Counted from the first letter of the stretch, positions 10,440 through 23,800 are shown. The stretch is 64,000 bases of DNA from Nephrotoma appendiculata (GCA_947310385.1 OX371223.1:366027390-366091389); one strand, 5' to 3'. Numbers and translations: made by a program. The notes: generated from the letters alone by a model not told the origin.

Positions 10440-12480
10440 ACATTTGGATCGCTCACAAATAATAACTTACGCAATCTATGATCTGTGGCATGGAGAGACA
10501 TGTGTTGGCGAAACACAAGAAAGTGCATGGGAAGTATCTGATAGAATCATACACTACATATCCGAAAAACGATGGTTATTTCTTGCAAATGTGCATCCCA
10601 TTGAAATAATCTGGATGAGAATTGCTTCCCATTGTCAGATGTAGTCACCTCTAGGACGGAAAACATTAGGAATACCTCATTTTCTAGAAAAGGGCATACT
10701 AGTGAAGCGGAGGTTTCACGTAAAGCTTTAGCTAATACCAACTTTGAAAAGTGATCCAGCACAATTAGGAATACATGCATAGGAAATCAACATAGAGACG
10801 TTGGAAGGGCCTGGTTGACTCTACTGGAGAGCTCTTTGGGGGTCTGGCAGAAAAGTTCACCGCTTTGTTCGTTTTGCACTGAATACACTTGGCAGTATAT
10901 TGTTTAACTTCTGCAGCCATCTAATGCCCGCTGGAAGGGGGGCGTTAAGGATGAGGGCACCACTAACTTCCAGATAGGGAGGTCGGTTTCCAAATATCGG
11001 AAGTCCAAAAAAGGAGCTATCAGGGGTTTTCCATTTTGTATCCGCAAATTAGAATGGCACTCCTTTAAATTTTAAAACTTTTCTAGTTGATTCACATACT
11101 CGGTATTCAGGACAGCCGTATTACTTAAACTAGCAATTTTCATACAACGCTCTTCGTCCACCAAACAGTTAGAGGAGGCCATACGCATTCAAATAATGGT
11201 CCGGAAGAAGGATTCGATGGGCGAGTAAAATCCCTTGGTTCTAGGGAAGGTTCGTCGCACAAACACACAGATTTTTTTGAGTAATAAACCACCGTAAGCT
11301 GGTATGATCTGTGTAGATTACAAAAGGATAGCCGTCTATGTATGAGCGAAATTTTTGCCAAATTCTAATTTGGTAACCGAGTAGTTCTTTTGTGAAGATT
11401 TAAGCTCATGAGAAAAATGCTCAATAGGATGTTAATTCCCCCCCCCCCCCCCCCCCCAGTGTCCGTTTGAAACAGTATACTACCTACACCTGCGGTACTG
11501 GCATTGCATTGTATATGTCGAAAGGCTTGTTATAGTCCGAGTTTCTTGAAAGCGGTCATCAAAATATCGGCTGCAACAGACCATCGATTCTTAGCAAACT
11601 TGCTTGTCAGATCAGTAACCGGTGCAGCTAAAGAGGATGATGGTTTTGCATTTATCAGGATTTGTGCAAAGACATCCGTCTCCTACAATCTAACCTAAAT
11701 AATTGACTTCTTTCAAAGCAAACTTTCTCTTGGCCACATTAATGGTGAGTCCCGCTTCAAGGAATAACCGGGAGACTTGCTCTAAAACAACTAAGTGTTC
11801 TTCCAGTGATGAAAATGTAAGCAATAAGACATCGAGATATAAGTATATCTTGTCATGTAATTGATATGGAATCACTTTATGCATCAAGCGTCATAAAGTT
11901 TATGGGGCATTACATAGTCCAAAGAGCATAAACTTAAAATGGTATAGGGGACGTCCAGGTACGAGATTACGAGTCAAGCGGAATTTGGCAGAAAGCTTCT
12001 TTTAAATCTATCGTAGAGATAAATCGGGTTTGATCAAGTATACCTAAACTATATCTAACGATCACGGCATTACTTCTCTAGCGTTCAAACAAAGTCGATC
12101 TTTTCCGTTTGCCTTCTGCACTAGAGTGACAGGGGAACACCAAGAACTTTGACCGCTATCCAGCAGGCCCGTATAGGGAATATCATTTAAAATAACAACA
12201 TCATATGGTCTTTAATCTGCGTTTTCACTGGTAGTAATCGAAGAGAGAACACCGGCCTCTCTAACGTGACCATTTTCCCAATCATCAGCTCCGGATCCGT
12301 ATTGCTTGCTGCATCATCCCGTCTGTTTCTGGGTTATATCATTTTCGGAGGCTTCTGGGTCCCAGATAACCCTTGGCTCCGCTTCATGTTTTTCGAACAC
12401 CTCGAATACGTAGGTTTCATCGTACCCTTTAATCCGCTACGATAGCCGAAAATTCAGATCATCAGCGATTCTTCTCTAAA
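10440..12480 (-). mobile_element. Ty3/gypsy retrotransposon pol relic (RT, RNase H, integrase)
   Basis: In minus-strand order: RT from about 12150 with CSPVTLVQKANGK and FISTIDLKEAFCQIPLD, then VIPYQLHDKIYLYLDVLLLTFSSLEEHL (11887-11690), where the catalytic YLDD has become YLDV, followed by VNYLG. An RNase H-like region follows (11640-11140, degraded). Integrase comes next, with an H2C2-type CIQCK finger near 10890 and a core at 10780-10547 reading VLDHFSKLVL and TSDNGKQFSS (second catalytic Asp in SDNGKQF). Frameshifts throughout. A 20-C tract at 11438-11457 interrupts it. No LTRs were delimited; the 5' end abuts the Harbinger-type element. Confidence 0.78.
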
Positions 12481-12555
12481 CATATCTACAGTAATTCCAG
12501 AGGGAGACCCACTGTAGGAGACACCAGCTGCGTTTTTATGGAACAATCGAGTTTA

Positions 12556-13368
12556 TACCCCGATTATGGTTTTCGCCTCGCCGAACGATTCACGGTGAAT
12601 CTAAAATCCGTGTGAGTTGGGTTTTCGTATTATGGTTTTCGCCTTTATTTTGGCGAGTGCACATCTAGTAGCACTAGCCGAATAATAATTTTTATAACAA
12701 TTTTTTTTGACGTTTGTGGTTTTTTGTCAATAGTTGTGTTGTTGTAATCATATATGATTCAGATTTTGTGTTTATAAGTTACGTTTTTTTTTCAATTAAT
12801 CTAAAATCAGTTTAAAATTATGTTATATACATCTAGTTCTATACTTTTCTAATAAACCAGATGAAAACATTAACATGGCACAGATGCGAAAATCGTTAAG
12901 GGACCAATGTCATCCGTTTACTCTGCCTGGCACATTATTTTATAAGAGGCCCCAAGTTATTCAACATTACGGTCAAATCCTTCCAAAACAGGATTACGAA
13001 TTGTCTATTTTTTTAAAGCTGGGAATTCCCATTGCAATATCGGTATTTTTCTCCATCTCCCATTAATTTCGAAAACTGGCTGGGATTTGTTGTTTTCTAC
13101 ATGTTATAAAAATATAATTACTTACACGTGAATCTCCATTGTTTGATTTTGACTGAGAAATGAAAACAGAAAACCAATTTTATAAGATTCGCCTACAAAA
13201 AGATGGCGAATCATTTTGACAGTTCAGCTCGTTTAGGTGAATATCATAATCCAAAAATGTGAGTTGGATTCGCCGGGAATGTCAAATGCGAAAACCATAA
13301 TACCAAATTGTATATTTGACGAGTTGGATTCGCCGGGAATGTAAAATGCGAAAACCATAATAGGGGTA
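12556..13368. mobile_element. Non-autonomous PIF/Harbinger element
   Basis: Terminal inverted repeats TACCCCGATTATGGTTTTCG (left) and TACCCCTATTATGGTTTTCG (right, on the complement), flanked on both sides by TTA (12553-12555 and 13369-13371), the 3-bp TWA duplication typical of Harbinger transposons. ATTATGGTTTTCGC recurs as subterminal copies at both ends. The right end has two 60-bp units (13261 and 13321) sharing GAGTTGGATTCGCCGGGAAT. A 63-codon frame (12875-13066) begins MAQMRKSLRDQCHPFTLPG, similar to the N-terminus of Harbinger transposases (RxLRDxxNPFxLP). The catalytic part is missing, so this is a deletion derivative of 813 bp. Confidence 0.75.
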
Positions 13369-13375
13369 TTAGTTA

Positions 13376-13620
13376 TGTATGTGAAGTTGGCCCAAATGTC
13401 AGCCCCAAAAAACGCAGTGGCAACACGAAAACTATAATTTCTGGCACGTATGAACTGTCAGCCCAAAAAAACCGTTATCACGACATTTTAATGATGTCAG
13501 CCCAAAAAATAAAAAATTTTTTCGTTTTAGATTTTTGAATTCAGCCCAAATTTTTTTTTTATCACGACAGTAACAATTGTCGTGAAAGTTATATCGTGAT
13601 AGTTATATAAGAATAATATG
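13376..13620. repeat. Dispersed CAGCCC(A)AAA motif cluster
   Basis: TCAGCCC(C)AAAAAA occurs four times (about 13397, 13457, 13497, 13541) together with ATCACGACA repeats (about 13476, 13560). Probably a decayed short tandem or a subterminal repeat region of an element adjoining the Harbinger copy. Confidence 0.4.
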
Positions 13621-14689
13621 AGGCCTCGAGTTTTAAAAACGAACATACACCAAAATTATAGTTTTTTCGAATTTAAACGGAATTTTTACTTTTGTTTACT
13701 ATCTTCAAAATTTGTAAACTTCTATTAAGAAAATCGGAGTTTCTGGAATTTTTAAAAACTAAAAAAATCTTTGACGTATGACAGCCTTTGTTAATAAACG
13801 CCTTATATATAAATACGACTAGTTGATCCTTTCATTAAATTTTATTTTAATATGCATATAATATTATTCACCCTCATACTGAGAGTGGCATATATTCAGC
13901 CGCTTTACAAACAACCATAATATTTAATGGAAGTTGAGATTTTCGGTGTTGGTCATTGGTCTAACTATGATTTTCGGACAGATCTGGTTCTAGCCTTTAC
14001 GAGTAAGAAGTTTCAGGAGGTTGTGATGGGGTCGTCATACCAAGAATGGCCTGTATTCAGCCGATTTACGAACAACCATAATACTGAGTGGATTTTAGAG
14101 GAAATCTCTGAACCGTAATAAGCATCAGCATCTCCTAATTAAAACTTTCTCGATTTTTATAGTTTTTTCCAAATATATCAAAAAATCATTATTAACAAAA
14201 TTATTCCAATTATAATTTGCTATGAAATCGGTCTAAAATTTAAGCGAAGATGTTTTTCAGACAGATTGACTGTTTGGTATTACACTTTGAGTGGACACCT
14301 TTGTGAATGTTGTTTAACTTTTGCTATGTTGAAAGGTATACAATTTACGAAAGCCGACTAATAACTATAAGATTCTAGTAAATTTATAGATTAAGTGTTC
14401 CAGAAGAGTAGTCGAAGAGTATAGTAATGAAGATTTTTGGCCTAACAAAAGTGTATACCAAAATTTTGGTAAGGTGTATTTCACACCTTAGAAATCAAGT
14501 ATATGATGTATTCGAAACTTACAATGTGTACATTCGTTTTAAAAGAAAGTCGGGTGCTGCTTTTTTATATATTAGGTTTGCAAGTATAAACTCTGTTTTT
14601 TTCGGTCAAATTCAACTTTATTGAAAATATAATTGTTACAAAGATTAATTATCGAAATAAATATTCGCCATTATCTCGTCTCTTGTTAT

Positions 14690-15100
14690 TTATCAGGTCA
14701 ATCAACTTGGTAGTTTCGAAGCAAAATAGTCATCAAGCCGCTTGCTGTAAAACTTCTCACACTAAGAAGAAATTGAGTTCCTATGGGTTGATTTTAATGT
14801 ATGTGGACGAGTGTTGTCATGCAGCAATATCACGTTCCGCCTTTGGAACGTAAATTGTCTTTTTTCCTGTAGGGCATAACATTGGCATAACATGGTAACA
14901 TTCAGCTGTAACAGTCCAGGTTACAAAAGCTCATAGTAAATGGCTCCTTTCCAATCCCACCATTGCACAGTAACACTCTTGTGGCATGAATATTCAGTTT
15001 TGCAACTGATGTTGATTGCTGGCATGGATCAGCCCATGGTTTTCAGCATTTAGAATTGTTGTATAAAATCCATTAATCATCACCCGCAATGATTTTTTGT
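14690..15100 (-). pseudogene. mariner-family transposase relic
   Basis: The complement from about 15095 reads KIIAGDD-WILYNNSK, where mariner has KIITGDEKWIxYDN. It continues STSVAKLNIHATRVLLCNGGIGKEPF (mariner: KPNIHGxKVMLCIWWDQKGV). Several stops; the C-terminal part (SFTASGLMTILLRNYQVD) decays by 14700. No terminal repeats recognised. Confidence 0.65.
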
Positions 15101-15664
15101 AAAAAATTCTTTTTTTTGGACCAAGAAAGCAAATTCATGCAAATGTTACACTTCGGTTTTTGTTTTCTTCGGTAAATTTATGAGGAACCCTTTTCCTCCC
15201 TTCTGTATATTCCCCATTGCCCTCAATATGTTTATGATTTTTTTTTTTTGTTTTACTCTAATATAATTCAAGTAATGAAGACATGCTTAAGCCATTGTAT
15301 ATAAAATTAAATGAGGTTTTACTTTGTAATTACCACTTCTAATTTAACAATGGTGCTTTTTAGATCATCGAATTGATCCCAGTAATTTTCTTTTTTACAG
15401 TAGGCCGTATAGTGCTTCTATACAGCATTGTAATTTACGAGAGAATTTATATCAATTTTTTTTTCGTCCAATAACAGTGTTATTGTGGAATGGGTTTAAT
15501 GCAACCATCGGCTGAATGTGACTATTTAAATATTCAGTGTTTAGGGCGACAAAGGGTTTTAGATTAATTTTTTGAGTCACTAATGTTTGATTACAACACT
15601 TCTTCGCCATGATGACTGAAATGATGCAAATTTTTAATTCCCAGTTCCTCTAGTAGTTCAAAAT

Positions 15665-16113
15665 TTATTTGAATGTATATGGGCGATTCTCGGTTGACTG
15701 TTTTAAACAGCTGGAACAATAAAATTCTGCTGTGAGAATAGGTTCTCTCTTTAAGATAAAATCCGATACGAGCGTTATGTTACATTTGCAATTTGTGGAG
15801 AGTCCGAAATCATATCTTAAGTCTTTTTTGATTTCGAACAATGCGTCGTGTCCTAATTTTTGCAAATACTTCGGGTCTTTTCTAAACACGTAGCATTTAT
15901 TAGTTTATGAATTGGCTATAGTTCTGTACTATAAATATTTTGTTTTACAATACGAACGTTTAAGAGACATTGGGCAAAAGAATCGAAAGCACATGTATTC
16001 TTATACGTTGAACTTCCATCCAACGTTTTCTCACATTTGCGTGTTTTTGCTGGTGAAATGAATTTAGATTTTATCAGTAAATTATTTGTAATTACACATT
16101 TCGAGTCATGCAA
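15665..16113 (-). pseudogene. Unrecognised element-borne protein with a USP-like Cys box
   Basis: Two minus-strand open stretches (16113-15916 and 15889-15665) in different frames probably belong to one broken ORF. The first contains GSSTYKNTCAFDSFAQCLL, which resembles the catalytic Cys box of ubiquitin-specific peptidases (NTC-x(5)-LQ-C-L). The second has a CKC...CSSC cysteine pattern that could bind zinc. No His box is visible. It lies between the long inverted repeats together with a mariner relic, so it is more likely transposon-carried than a host gene. The protease link is an inference from one short motif. Confidence 0.35.
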
Positions 16114-16395
16114 TTTTTGTTCAAAGTTATATATCTTTTTTATTCCATTTCATAGCAAATTATAGTTAGAATAATTTTGTTTATAATGATTTTTTGATAT
16201 ATGTATTTGGAAAAAACTATAAACATCGAGAAAGTTTTAGTTCGAAGGTACTGCCCATTACGGTTTAGAGATTTCCTCTAAATTCCACTCAGTATTGTGG
16301 TTGTTCGTAAATTGGCTGAATAAAAGCCATTCTTGATATGACGACCCCATCACAACCTCCTGAAACTTCTTACTCGTAAAGGCTAGAACCAGATC

Positions 16396-17766
16396 CTCCT
16401 TCCTGGCAAATTCATAAAGTCGGCAAATCTCAAAGTATCTTACATATTATATGAAGGTACTTTCCTCTGAGTACCTTACAGCTTGGTTCAAAAAGCTCAA
16501 CCCAACATTCTATGGGATTCTTCACACCTAAACAACTTAGTAACATAGCCAAAAATTGTGTGGGAGTTCAGACCTTATGGGTTCAACCCACATTCCTTAT
16601 CAGTACTAAAGACTATCATCAGTATATGATTTCGAGATAGTAAGAATTTTTGCTACGGCATATACATTATTTGTTAGTATTAGTGTTTAAAAAAAATTAT
16701 GTACTAAATCAAAAGAGATTTTCTCAATTATTCGAATTATAGCCTAAAAACGCATCCACATATGAAAAATCTACTCAAATCTAAATGCAATGCAACAGAA
16801 GTTAATCTTATAAATAGTGTTACTTAATGAAGCAGGAAGCAAAGCAATGCCGCAGTTTATCACAATGTATAACATAAATCAATTTTGTACAATCTTATTT
16901 TGTATACATTGTCCACGCATAGATCATAACATAACTGGTCTTGAACTTGAAAATTGCAAACAAGTAATTTAACGTCTTAAATAAAACACTTTCCACCATT
17001 AAATTGTATATTGTACTTTTATATTGTTATAACGCTGTCCTTGAATTTTCGTTTATTATTCTGTTGTCTCATCTCATTTAAATACTGTGGACCATTGCAG
17101 CACAATCTCTTCATTCTATTGCCACAATTATATTATTAAATAATTATTTCTTGTAATATAAATAAAATTTATCACATTCATCACAATGTATAACAGTTGT
17201 TTATTTTGTAGAAAATAAATGATCCAGATTTTAAGTATGCAAATTACGCGCACCTGTCAGGAGATGATATGTCATACCATATGACGAGTGTCTAAATTTT
17301 AGAGTAAACTGCAAAAATAAAATGTTCTAGACAATATTATATGTTGAACCCACAATCAACGATTATTCACCTTAAAAATGTATTTACTACACACACATTA
17401 ATAAACATCTCAATATCAAGTCTTTCAATCCAAGGAATTCTAGCTTTTACTTGGCCCTAAAATACATATCAAAAGTATGTGCTTTACACATAAATTACAC
17501 AAGGTTCTACAACCACAACACTGCCACCTATAATCGTTACAACTGTTTTATCGCATAATAGTATTTATATACAGCCGCAATACGAAACCGTGTCCACTAT
17601 TGGGTTTAATCGTAATACTACTATTTATTTACATTGCTTTACTTTTTTTAATGACGTATTGCATTACAAATTATACGCGCAAGACATTCATATAAATACT
17701 TACATTTCATTGAACGGTGATTTAATCTTAGTTTGGATATTAAACGCGATACATCTACCACATACA
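16396..17766. other. AT-rich intergenic region upstream of gene A
   Basis: No gene or element was recognised. TTATATACAG at about 17566 is another TATA-like site upstream of gene A. Short open frames here have no known motif. Confidence 0.45.
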
Positions 17767-17774
17767 TATATAGG
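17767..17774 (+). promoter_or_regulatory. Putative TATA box of takeout-like gene A
   Basis: TATATAGG lies 38 bp before the ATG at 17805, which would place the start of transcription only a few bases ahead of it. Position and the similar TATATAAG upstream of gene B are the only evidence. Confidence 0.35.
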
Positions 17775-17804
17775 ATATTGCTGAGCTAAACCCCAATTGA
17801 AATT

Positions 17805-20800
17805 ATGTTCAAAGTTGTGTTATTAGTTTTGCTTAATTTAATTTTAGTTAGTGATTGTGCTAAATATCGTAAGTGATTTTGTAATTTAATCTTAATCTTA
17901 TGTTGGGTGCAATTATAACAAAAACTTTGTGGTCAGAAAATCAGATCAAGCTTGTGTTAAAGTGCTTGATTTTCTAGCGAGTTTGAAAGGGGCTAAATCT
18001 ATGTAGCTATGCTTAAAATATTATTAATTCCTATATGTGGATCTGTTAATAGTGGGTCTAATTTTTAAACTCACAGATGGCATTAAATCCAAATTCTAAT
18101 TCTGTGTTTTGTATTTTGTAATTTGTATGAAAACAAATAATCAATGTCGTTCAAAGCAAGTGCACTGTAAATAAAAATTAAACGAAAAGTCATCGAAAAG
18201 TGACCTGCTAAATTGGCTTTCATCGACCGTGTGTGTGAACAATAGTCAATTTAGACATCTAATCGTTTGGTCGTATGCGTATCACTTCATGAGACGTGCG
18301 ATTGTGGATCTGTGATCTTTTTAATTACATACTAGATTATAAAATCAAATTTTACTAGATAATTTTGCACAAAACCCTCAGTGAATATTTTTTTAAATCA
18401 TAGTTGGCGGCCTTACTTTGAAAAAAAATCTATTTATTTGTCACGTCAAAATTTCACGTGATAGAAATTGTCGTTTGAATTGAAGTGATTCGCTTAGAGC
18501 GTTTGTATGGAAGGGAGAACAAAAATACGGGTACTGCTCGCCGTGCCGAAATTTTGAAAAAAATAGGACATTTTATAAATTTCATTTGACGTCTATATAG
18601 AAATTAGAAGTGCATACATAATTTTTAAATATGCCTCAGTATTTGTTTGTTGTTAATTGTAACTTTTGGCTGATTCAAGCATCATTGATCGTAAAGGAGA
18701 TCCATCAGGTAATTCTGAAATATCACATTTAATGGGAGCGGGTCGGTTTCTTAATTGGAGGATACAACTCATAGAAGTATTTTCATAACATTAAACATTA
18801 AATTGAGAGAGAAACATTAAACATTAAATCGAGAAAGCCGTGATACAAGATGTTTTTTACTATTTAAATTTTGTAGCTGTCAAATATAAAAACGGCCTAC
18901 TTTATGTAGGCGCAAGATGGCAGTTAAATCAAAGTTCCAAGCGATGAAATAAATATTTATAAAGTAGCATTTAATAATCTAGTAATCAAGAAGATGAGTA
19001 GTCACAATGTGTTGGAAAATGGATTTTTCGAATTGTACTGAAAATTGAAATGAAATTGTACTAAATCGAGTTGTAAAATACAAATAAATTCATTCATAAA
19101 TTAACAAAATAATTAATTAAATAAAAAATGGCACAAATTCATCACAATTTAATATTCGGACAAAGTACTAATTGGTATGGTCTACGTATAGTTTATACCT
19201 CAAAAATAGAAATATTATTAAGGGAATGCCCTTCAATGTTTTTTATACTGTACATGAGAACTAAAAAGGAAAGTAAATTTGAAGTAAAATTTTAGTTTGT
19301 GTGCAAAATTCAAATCGAATAGATAAATTGAATTAAAAGTTAAATATGGGACGAAAAGGTAAAAATACAACGTTTGAGCACCGACAATTGGTAATTTTCC
19401 ATCATGCAAAGGGAAAATCTTGCCGTGCAATTGTAGAAATTTTAAATTTAGGCAAGATTTGAAATAATCTAAAAATACAAAACTGAGGATATAATTGAAT
19501 CTATACCACAAAAAGGTCGACCAACTCTATTAAACCAGCAGATTAAGTGAATAATAATTCGCCAGGTTTGAGATAATCCAATGATTAGTGCTCCAAAGTA
19601 GAAATCCGAGTTGGTGGAACACTGGCAAAATAGTTTGTGCTGAAACTATTCGAAAAGTCATCAGAAGCGATGGTTACAATGGGCGCACACCAAGAAAAAC
19701 CCTTTTTATTAATAAAGTTAATAAAGTGAAGCGTATACAGTTTTGTCAAACCTTAGTAAGAGCGGAATTCTGTCTTATTTGCTGACGAAAGCAAGTTTAA
19801 TGTATTATTGGTTGCAATGGAAAAGGGAAAGTGCGGAGAAAACCAAATGAGGAATAGAACATCTAAAATACTTAACCAACAGTAAAACATGGTGGCGGAT
19901 CAGTAATGATTTGGAAGTGTATGGCAGAATATTGTGTTGGAAATTTGATATTTATTAATGGTAACATGAATAAGTACGATTATATAAGGATTTTGATGTA
20001 TAATTTAAAACAGAGTGCTGAAAAACTGAATATCTTAGAAAATTTTCAAAACTATCAAGACAACGACCCAAAACATAAGGCGTATGTTGTTTTAGAATAT
20101 TTACTATCTAACTGCCCAAAGGATTTGAAAACACCACCTCAGTCTCCGGACATAAACCCACTTAAGAATTTGTGACATCTATTGGATACCCAAATAAGAA
20201 AACATCACATTTCCAGCGCAAGACTCAATTGCAATTTCTTCTTCAGGAAGAATGGAACAAAATTAGGCCAGAATTAACACAAAAATTAGTTCGATCAATG
20301 CCAAGAAGATTAAAATCTGTGCTAAAGCGAAAATATGCAACATATAATATGCAACAAAGTATTAAAAGTTAAAATGTAGAAATTCAAATTTAAATAACCA
20401 ATCCGAATATTAAAATGTGATGAATTTGTGCCATTTTTTTTTTAATTAATTATTTTGTTCATTCTAAAGAATTTATTATTATTTTTTTACATATTGTATT
20501 TCAGTAATAAATTAATAAAAAATTCTGATAATAAAAATTATTTTAAGTTCGCTATGATAGTACTTAATCTAATGAATATTTGTATTTTCCATTTGTCCGA
20601 ATTTTAAATGATATCGCTGTATAAAATACCCCAAACATAGTTTTTAATTGAAAATTTATTTTGAAAATTGACTTATTTAAAATGTAGAATTTATGTATAC
20701 ATTTGAGAATTTATTTTATGTAATTTATAAAATAGATAAAAATATAAAAATTATAGAAAATAAATTTTTCAAGCCTTAAAAAATGATAAATCACAAATAA

Positions 20801-23800
20801 CATAAAAAAGGTATAAATAAATTTAGCAAAATTAACATTTTTTCAAATAATAAAAAACAAATAAAAATCACATATGTGAATTATTAATACAGCTAACCCC
20901 CACTTAACACGGTAGTTTGGTTCCATACAAATGCCGTGTAATGTGAACTCGTGTTAAGCGATACTCAGAATCCATACAGTTAATGTGGTTTGGTTCTCAA
21001 ATATAGCTAAATTCTTCATAAAATATTAAAACATTGATTTTATACTGTAAGTTTTTTTATTTTTTAGAAAGTACACAAACCGCTTAATTCATAAAAATTA
21101 AATTAAATTAAATAAAAACTAAAACAAAAAACTTTAAAGAATTCAAATTTCTTATAGAAATATTTTAGAGATCAAAAACTTCATTAAAATACAAAATCTG
21201 CATATAAAATTCATTTGTTTTGTCGTGTGGTTAAAAATTAGCATTTCAACCCAATCGCTCACACTGCTATTTTCGTCATTTTCATTTTCGATCTTATATC
21301 TGCGAAGAAACTGCGTGATGGTAGCCTGAGTATGTGTCCTTTTAAAATTAAGTTTTTCTTCACTGGAGCAACTTTGGAGATCGTCATTTTGTTTTCTCTT
21401 ACCGATTTTTATAAATTCCGTATTCAGAGGCTACCTTTTTTTGCTGTCCAGTTCTTTTTGAATTTATTTGTATGGTGCTAAAAACTTTCCAATTCCCGTT
21501 CAAACTTTAAGCTCCGCTCCATGGTTGAGTCGTTCTCTGAAATTTGATTTTTTAATTTTTCAGCAACCTCGAATATTATTTTAATTTGCTGTCAATGTAA
21601 AATTTTGAGTCAGCGGTTCGCTTTCGGGATCAGTTGATTCATCAAGTGTTTTTTCATGAACTATACCCAATAGATCTTGTTCAGTCAAATCATTTTCTTG
21701 AGTTATCAGCTAGTGAATATCGTGAATTGTTAAGTCCTCAAATCTTTCTCCTCCTTCAGCATGTGACAGGTCAACGATTTGTTAATATTTTTCATTAACT
21801 TCTGTAATTTCAACGTCTTTAGAAGCAATTTCTGGCCATATTGGTTTCCAACAGCCGTTTAAAGTTTATGATTTTAATTCATTAGCTACCAAAGAAATGA
21901 TTTCCACACAATTCAAAATGCTAAATTGCTTACATACCTGAGAAACTGTAAGGTTAGTATCATTATCCATTAAATTCAAAATATGCTGAAAAGTTCTTCT
22001 GATACAGTAGGCCTTGAAGGATGAAATTGCCGATGATCCAACGGCTGATTGAGCGACGTAGTGTTTGGTGGTAGGTATTACCTGAATATTCTGGTGCTTT
22101 AAATCCTGAGGGTGCCAGGAGCGTTGTCTAAAAGAAGTAACACCTTACAAGTAAGGTTTTTTTTGATAAATATCGTTCCACCTCTAGAGCGAAGCAATCA
22201 AAAAACCAATCTCTAAACAGATTAGCTGTCATCCAAGCTTTTCTGTTGGCTCGCCAATATAGAGGTAGTTTGGTTTTGTCAATTTTTTTCCAGGCTCTAG
22301 GAGTCAATGATATATAAATAAACAATGGCTTTGTCATTAAATAACCCGACGCATTACTACAAAACAGCAGTGTGAGCCTGTCTTTATAGCTGCTTTGAAT
22401 GCATGAGCCACTTTTTCGTTTTTCACAATATGCGTACGGTTTGTCATTTTTTTTCAGCAAAAGCCTGTCTCGTCCGCGTTAAAAACTTGGTCTGCAGTAT
22501 AGCCATTTTCGTGGATAATTTGCGCTATTTGCCGAAGCAACTTCTCCTTGAAGTTTAACAAAACAAAGAGAAACGCTTTTTAAATCGCTCAAACCACACC
22601 TTACTGCCCAAAAATTCTGGAACGTCTGCTGTAAAGGTGGACAGTTGACTTGAAGCTTGATTTTTTAACTCATTGTATATTTTCACCGCTTTCTGTCGTA
22701 TAACATTACCATCTAATGGCATCCTATTTTGTGTATTGTCGCTTATTGCAGTTTGTGTACGTTTAGAACTAAAACTAAATTAGAAATGCAGTTTGTATAA
22801 GTTTAATGTGAAACCATAGAAAAATAAGTCTAACATAGATTTCTCATTTGTATAAAACGAGAGATAAAAATGAAATTCCAATGTCATGATTGTATTTGTG
22901 ATTTTACATTGTGCGCAATGTAAAGTGACACATACAATCAAGACATTGGAATTTAATTCGTTTTATACAAATGAGAAATCTATGTGAAACTTATTTTTCT
23001 ATGGTGAAACTATATACATATGTACATAGTTGTAGTTGTACACATTGATTTTGGTATTGTGCGTTAAAAATATTTTTTTTTTTTACTTTTTATCACTAAC
23101 ACATTACATTACATTCGTAAAATAGACAGCAGAATTAAATAAAACTCGGTTATTCACCGAAATTTTTTTAACGTACATACATATGTACGTTAACGGTGTT
23201 TGATTGAGGATTGTACGTTAAAATTTAAATCGTGTTAAACGAGTTACTTTCACGACCGTGTTAGAGCGAAAACTGTGTTAAACGAATCGTGTTGTCCGGG
23301 GATTTCCACATTTGCATAACTGTGCTATAGCGAAACCGTGTAATGCGAGTACCGTGTAAAGCGAATGTTAGCTGTATTCACAATTACAAAATTTATCACA
23401 ATTATTCCAATATTTCGATATATTCTAGTCGAGCATGTCATGGTTTCTTTGGTAATTCTTTGGTTATTTTAAAACTCTGACAAGATTCGGCTTTAATTTT
23501 GAATTAATGCGGAACATGTATCTATTTGTAGATGATTTCGGCATTTTGTCATTGAACGGAGTATTGATAATATACCTTGTTCAATACGATAGAGGTTATC
23601 GAACATTGGTTCATCTAGTTCATTTTTAACTGTACCGACTTTTGACAAAAAACCCACAAATTGAAGACTTATGTTTCAGTTCCACGTCTGGATAAAACTT
23701 ACGATAAGAGGCAAAATTGAGTTAGTTTCACCTGTAGTCGCATTCTCGAGTGAACATTTTGGGAGAAAATTTAAAACCTCACCGCGCCAAAATTATTATT

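Larger units (their letters stand above)
13981..16395. mobile_element. Composite element bounded by ~250 bp inverted repeats
   Basis: The left arm 13981-14228 (GATCTGGTTCTAGCCTTTAC...) returns as its reverse complement at 16146-16395 with high identity. Both arms contain the same short open frame ending NHNTEW(I/N)LEEIS(E/K)P. The 1.9 kb between holds a mariner relic and an ORF pair with a protease-like Cys box. A partial extra copy of the arm (ATTCAGCCGCTTTACAAACA) lies just outside at 13893. Either a foldback-type transposon or an inverted segmental duplication; no target-site duplication was found. Confidence 0.6.
20890..23374 (-). mobile_element. Tigger/pogo-type DNA transposon in intron 1 of gene A
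   Basis: Both ends start CAGCTAAC on their inward strand (20890 on; complement from 23374), continue ...TTAACACGG / TTTACACGG, and are flanked by TA on each side (20888-20889, 23375-23376). Subterminal CGTGTTA-type repeats are frequent in the last 150 bp (CGTGTTAAACGA, CCGTGTTAGAGCGAA). The 2485 bp length is typical of a near-full-length Tigger. It lies on the intron's antisense strand. Confidence 0.85.

Noticed and set aside
11438..11457. 20-C tract (and another at 57282-57306)
   Set aside because: Simple homopolymer, likely replication slippage, with no structural context.
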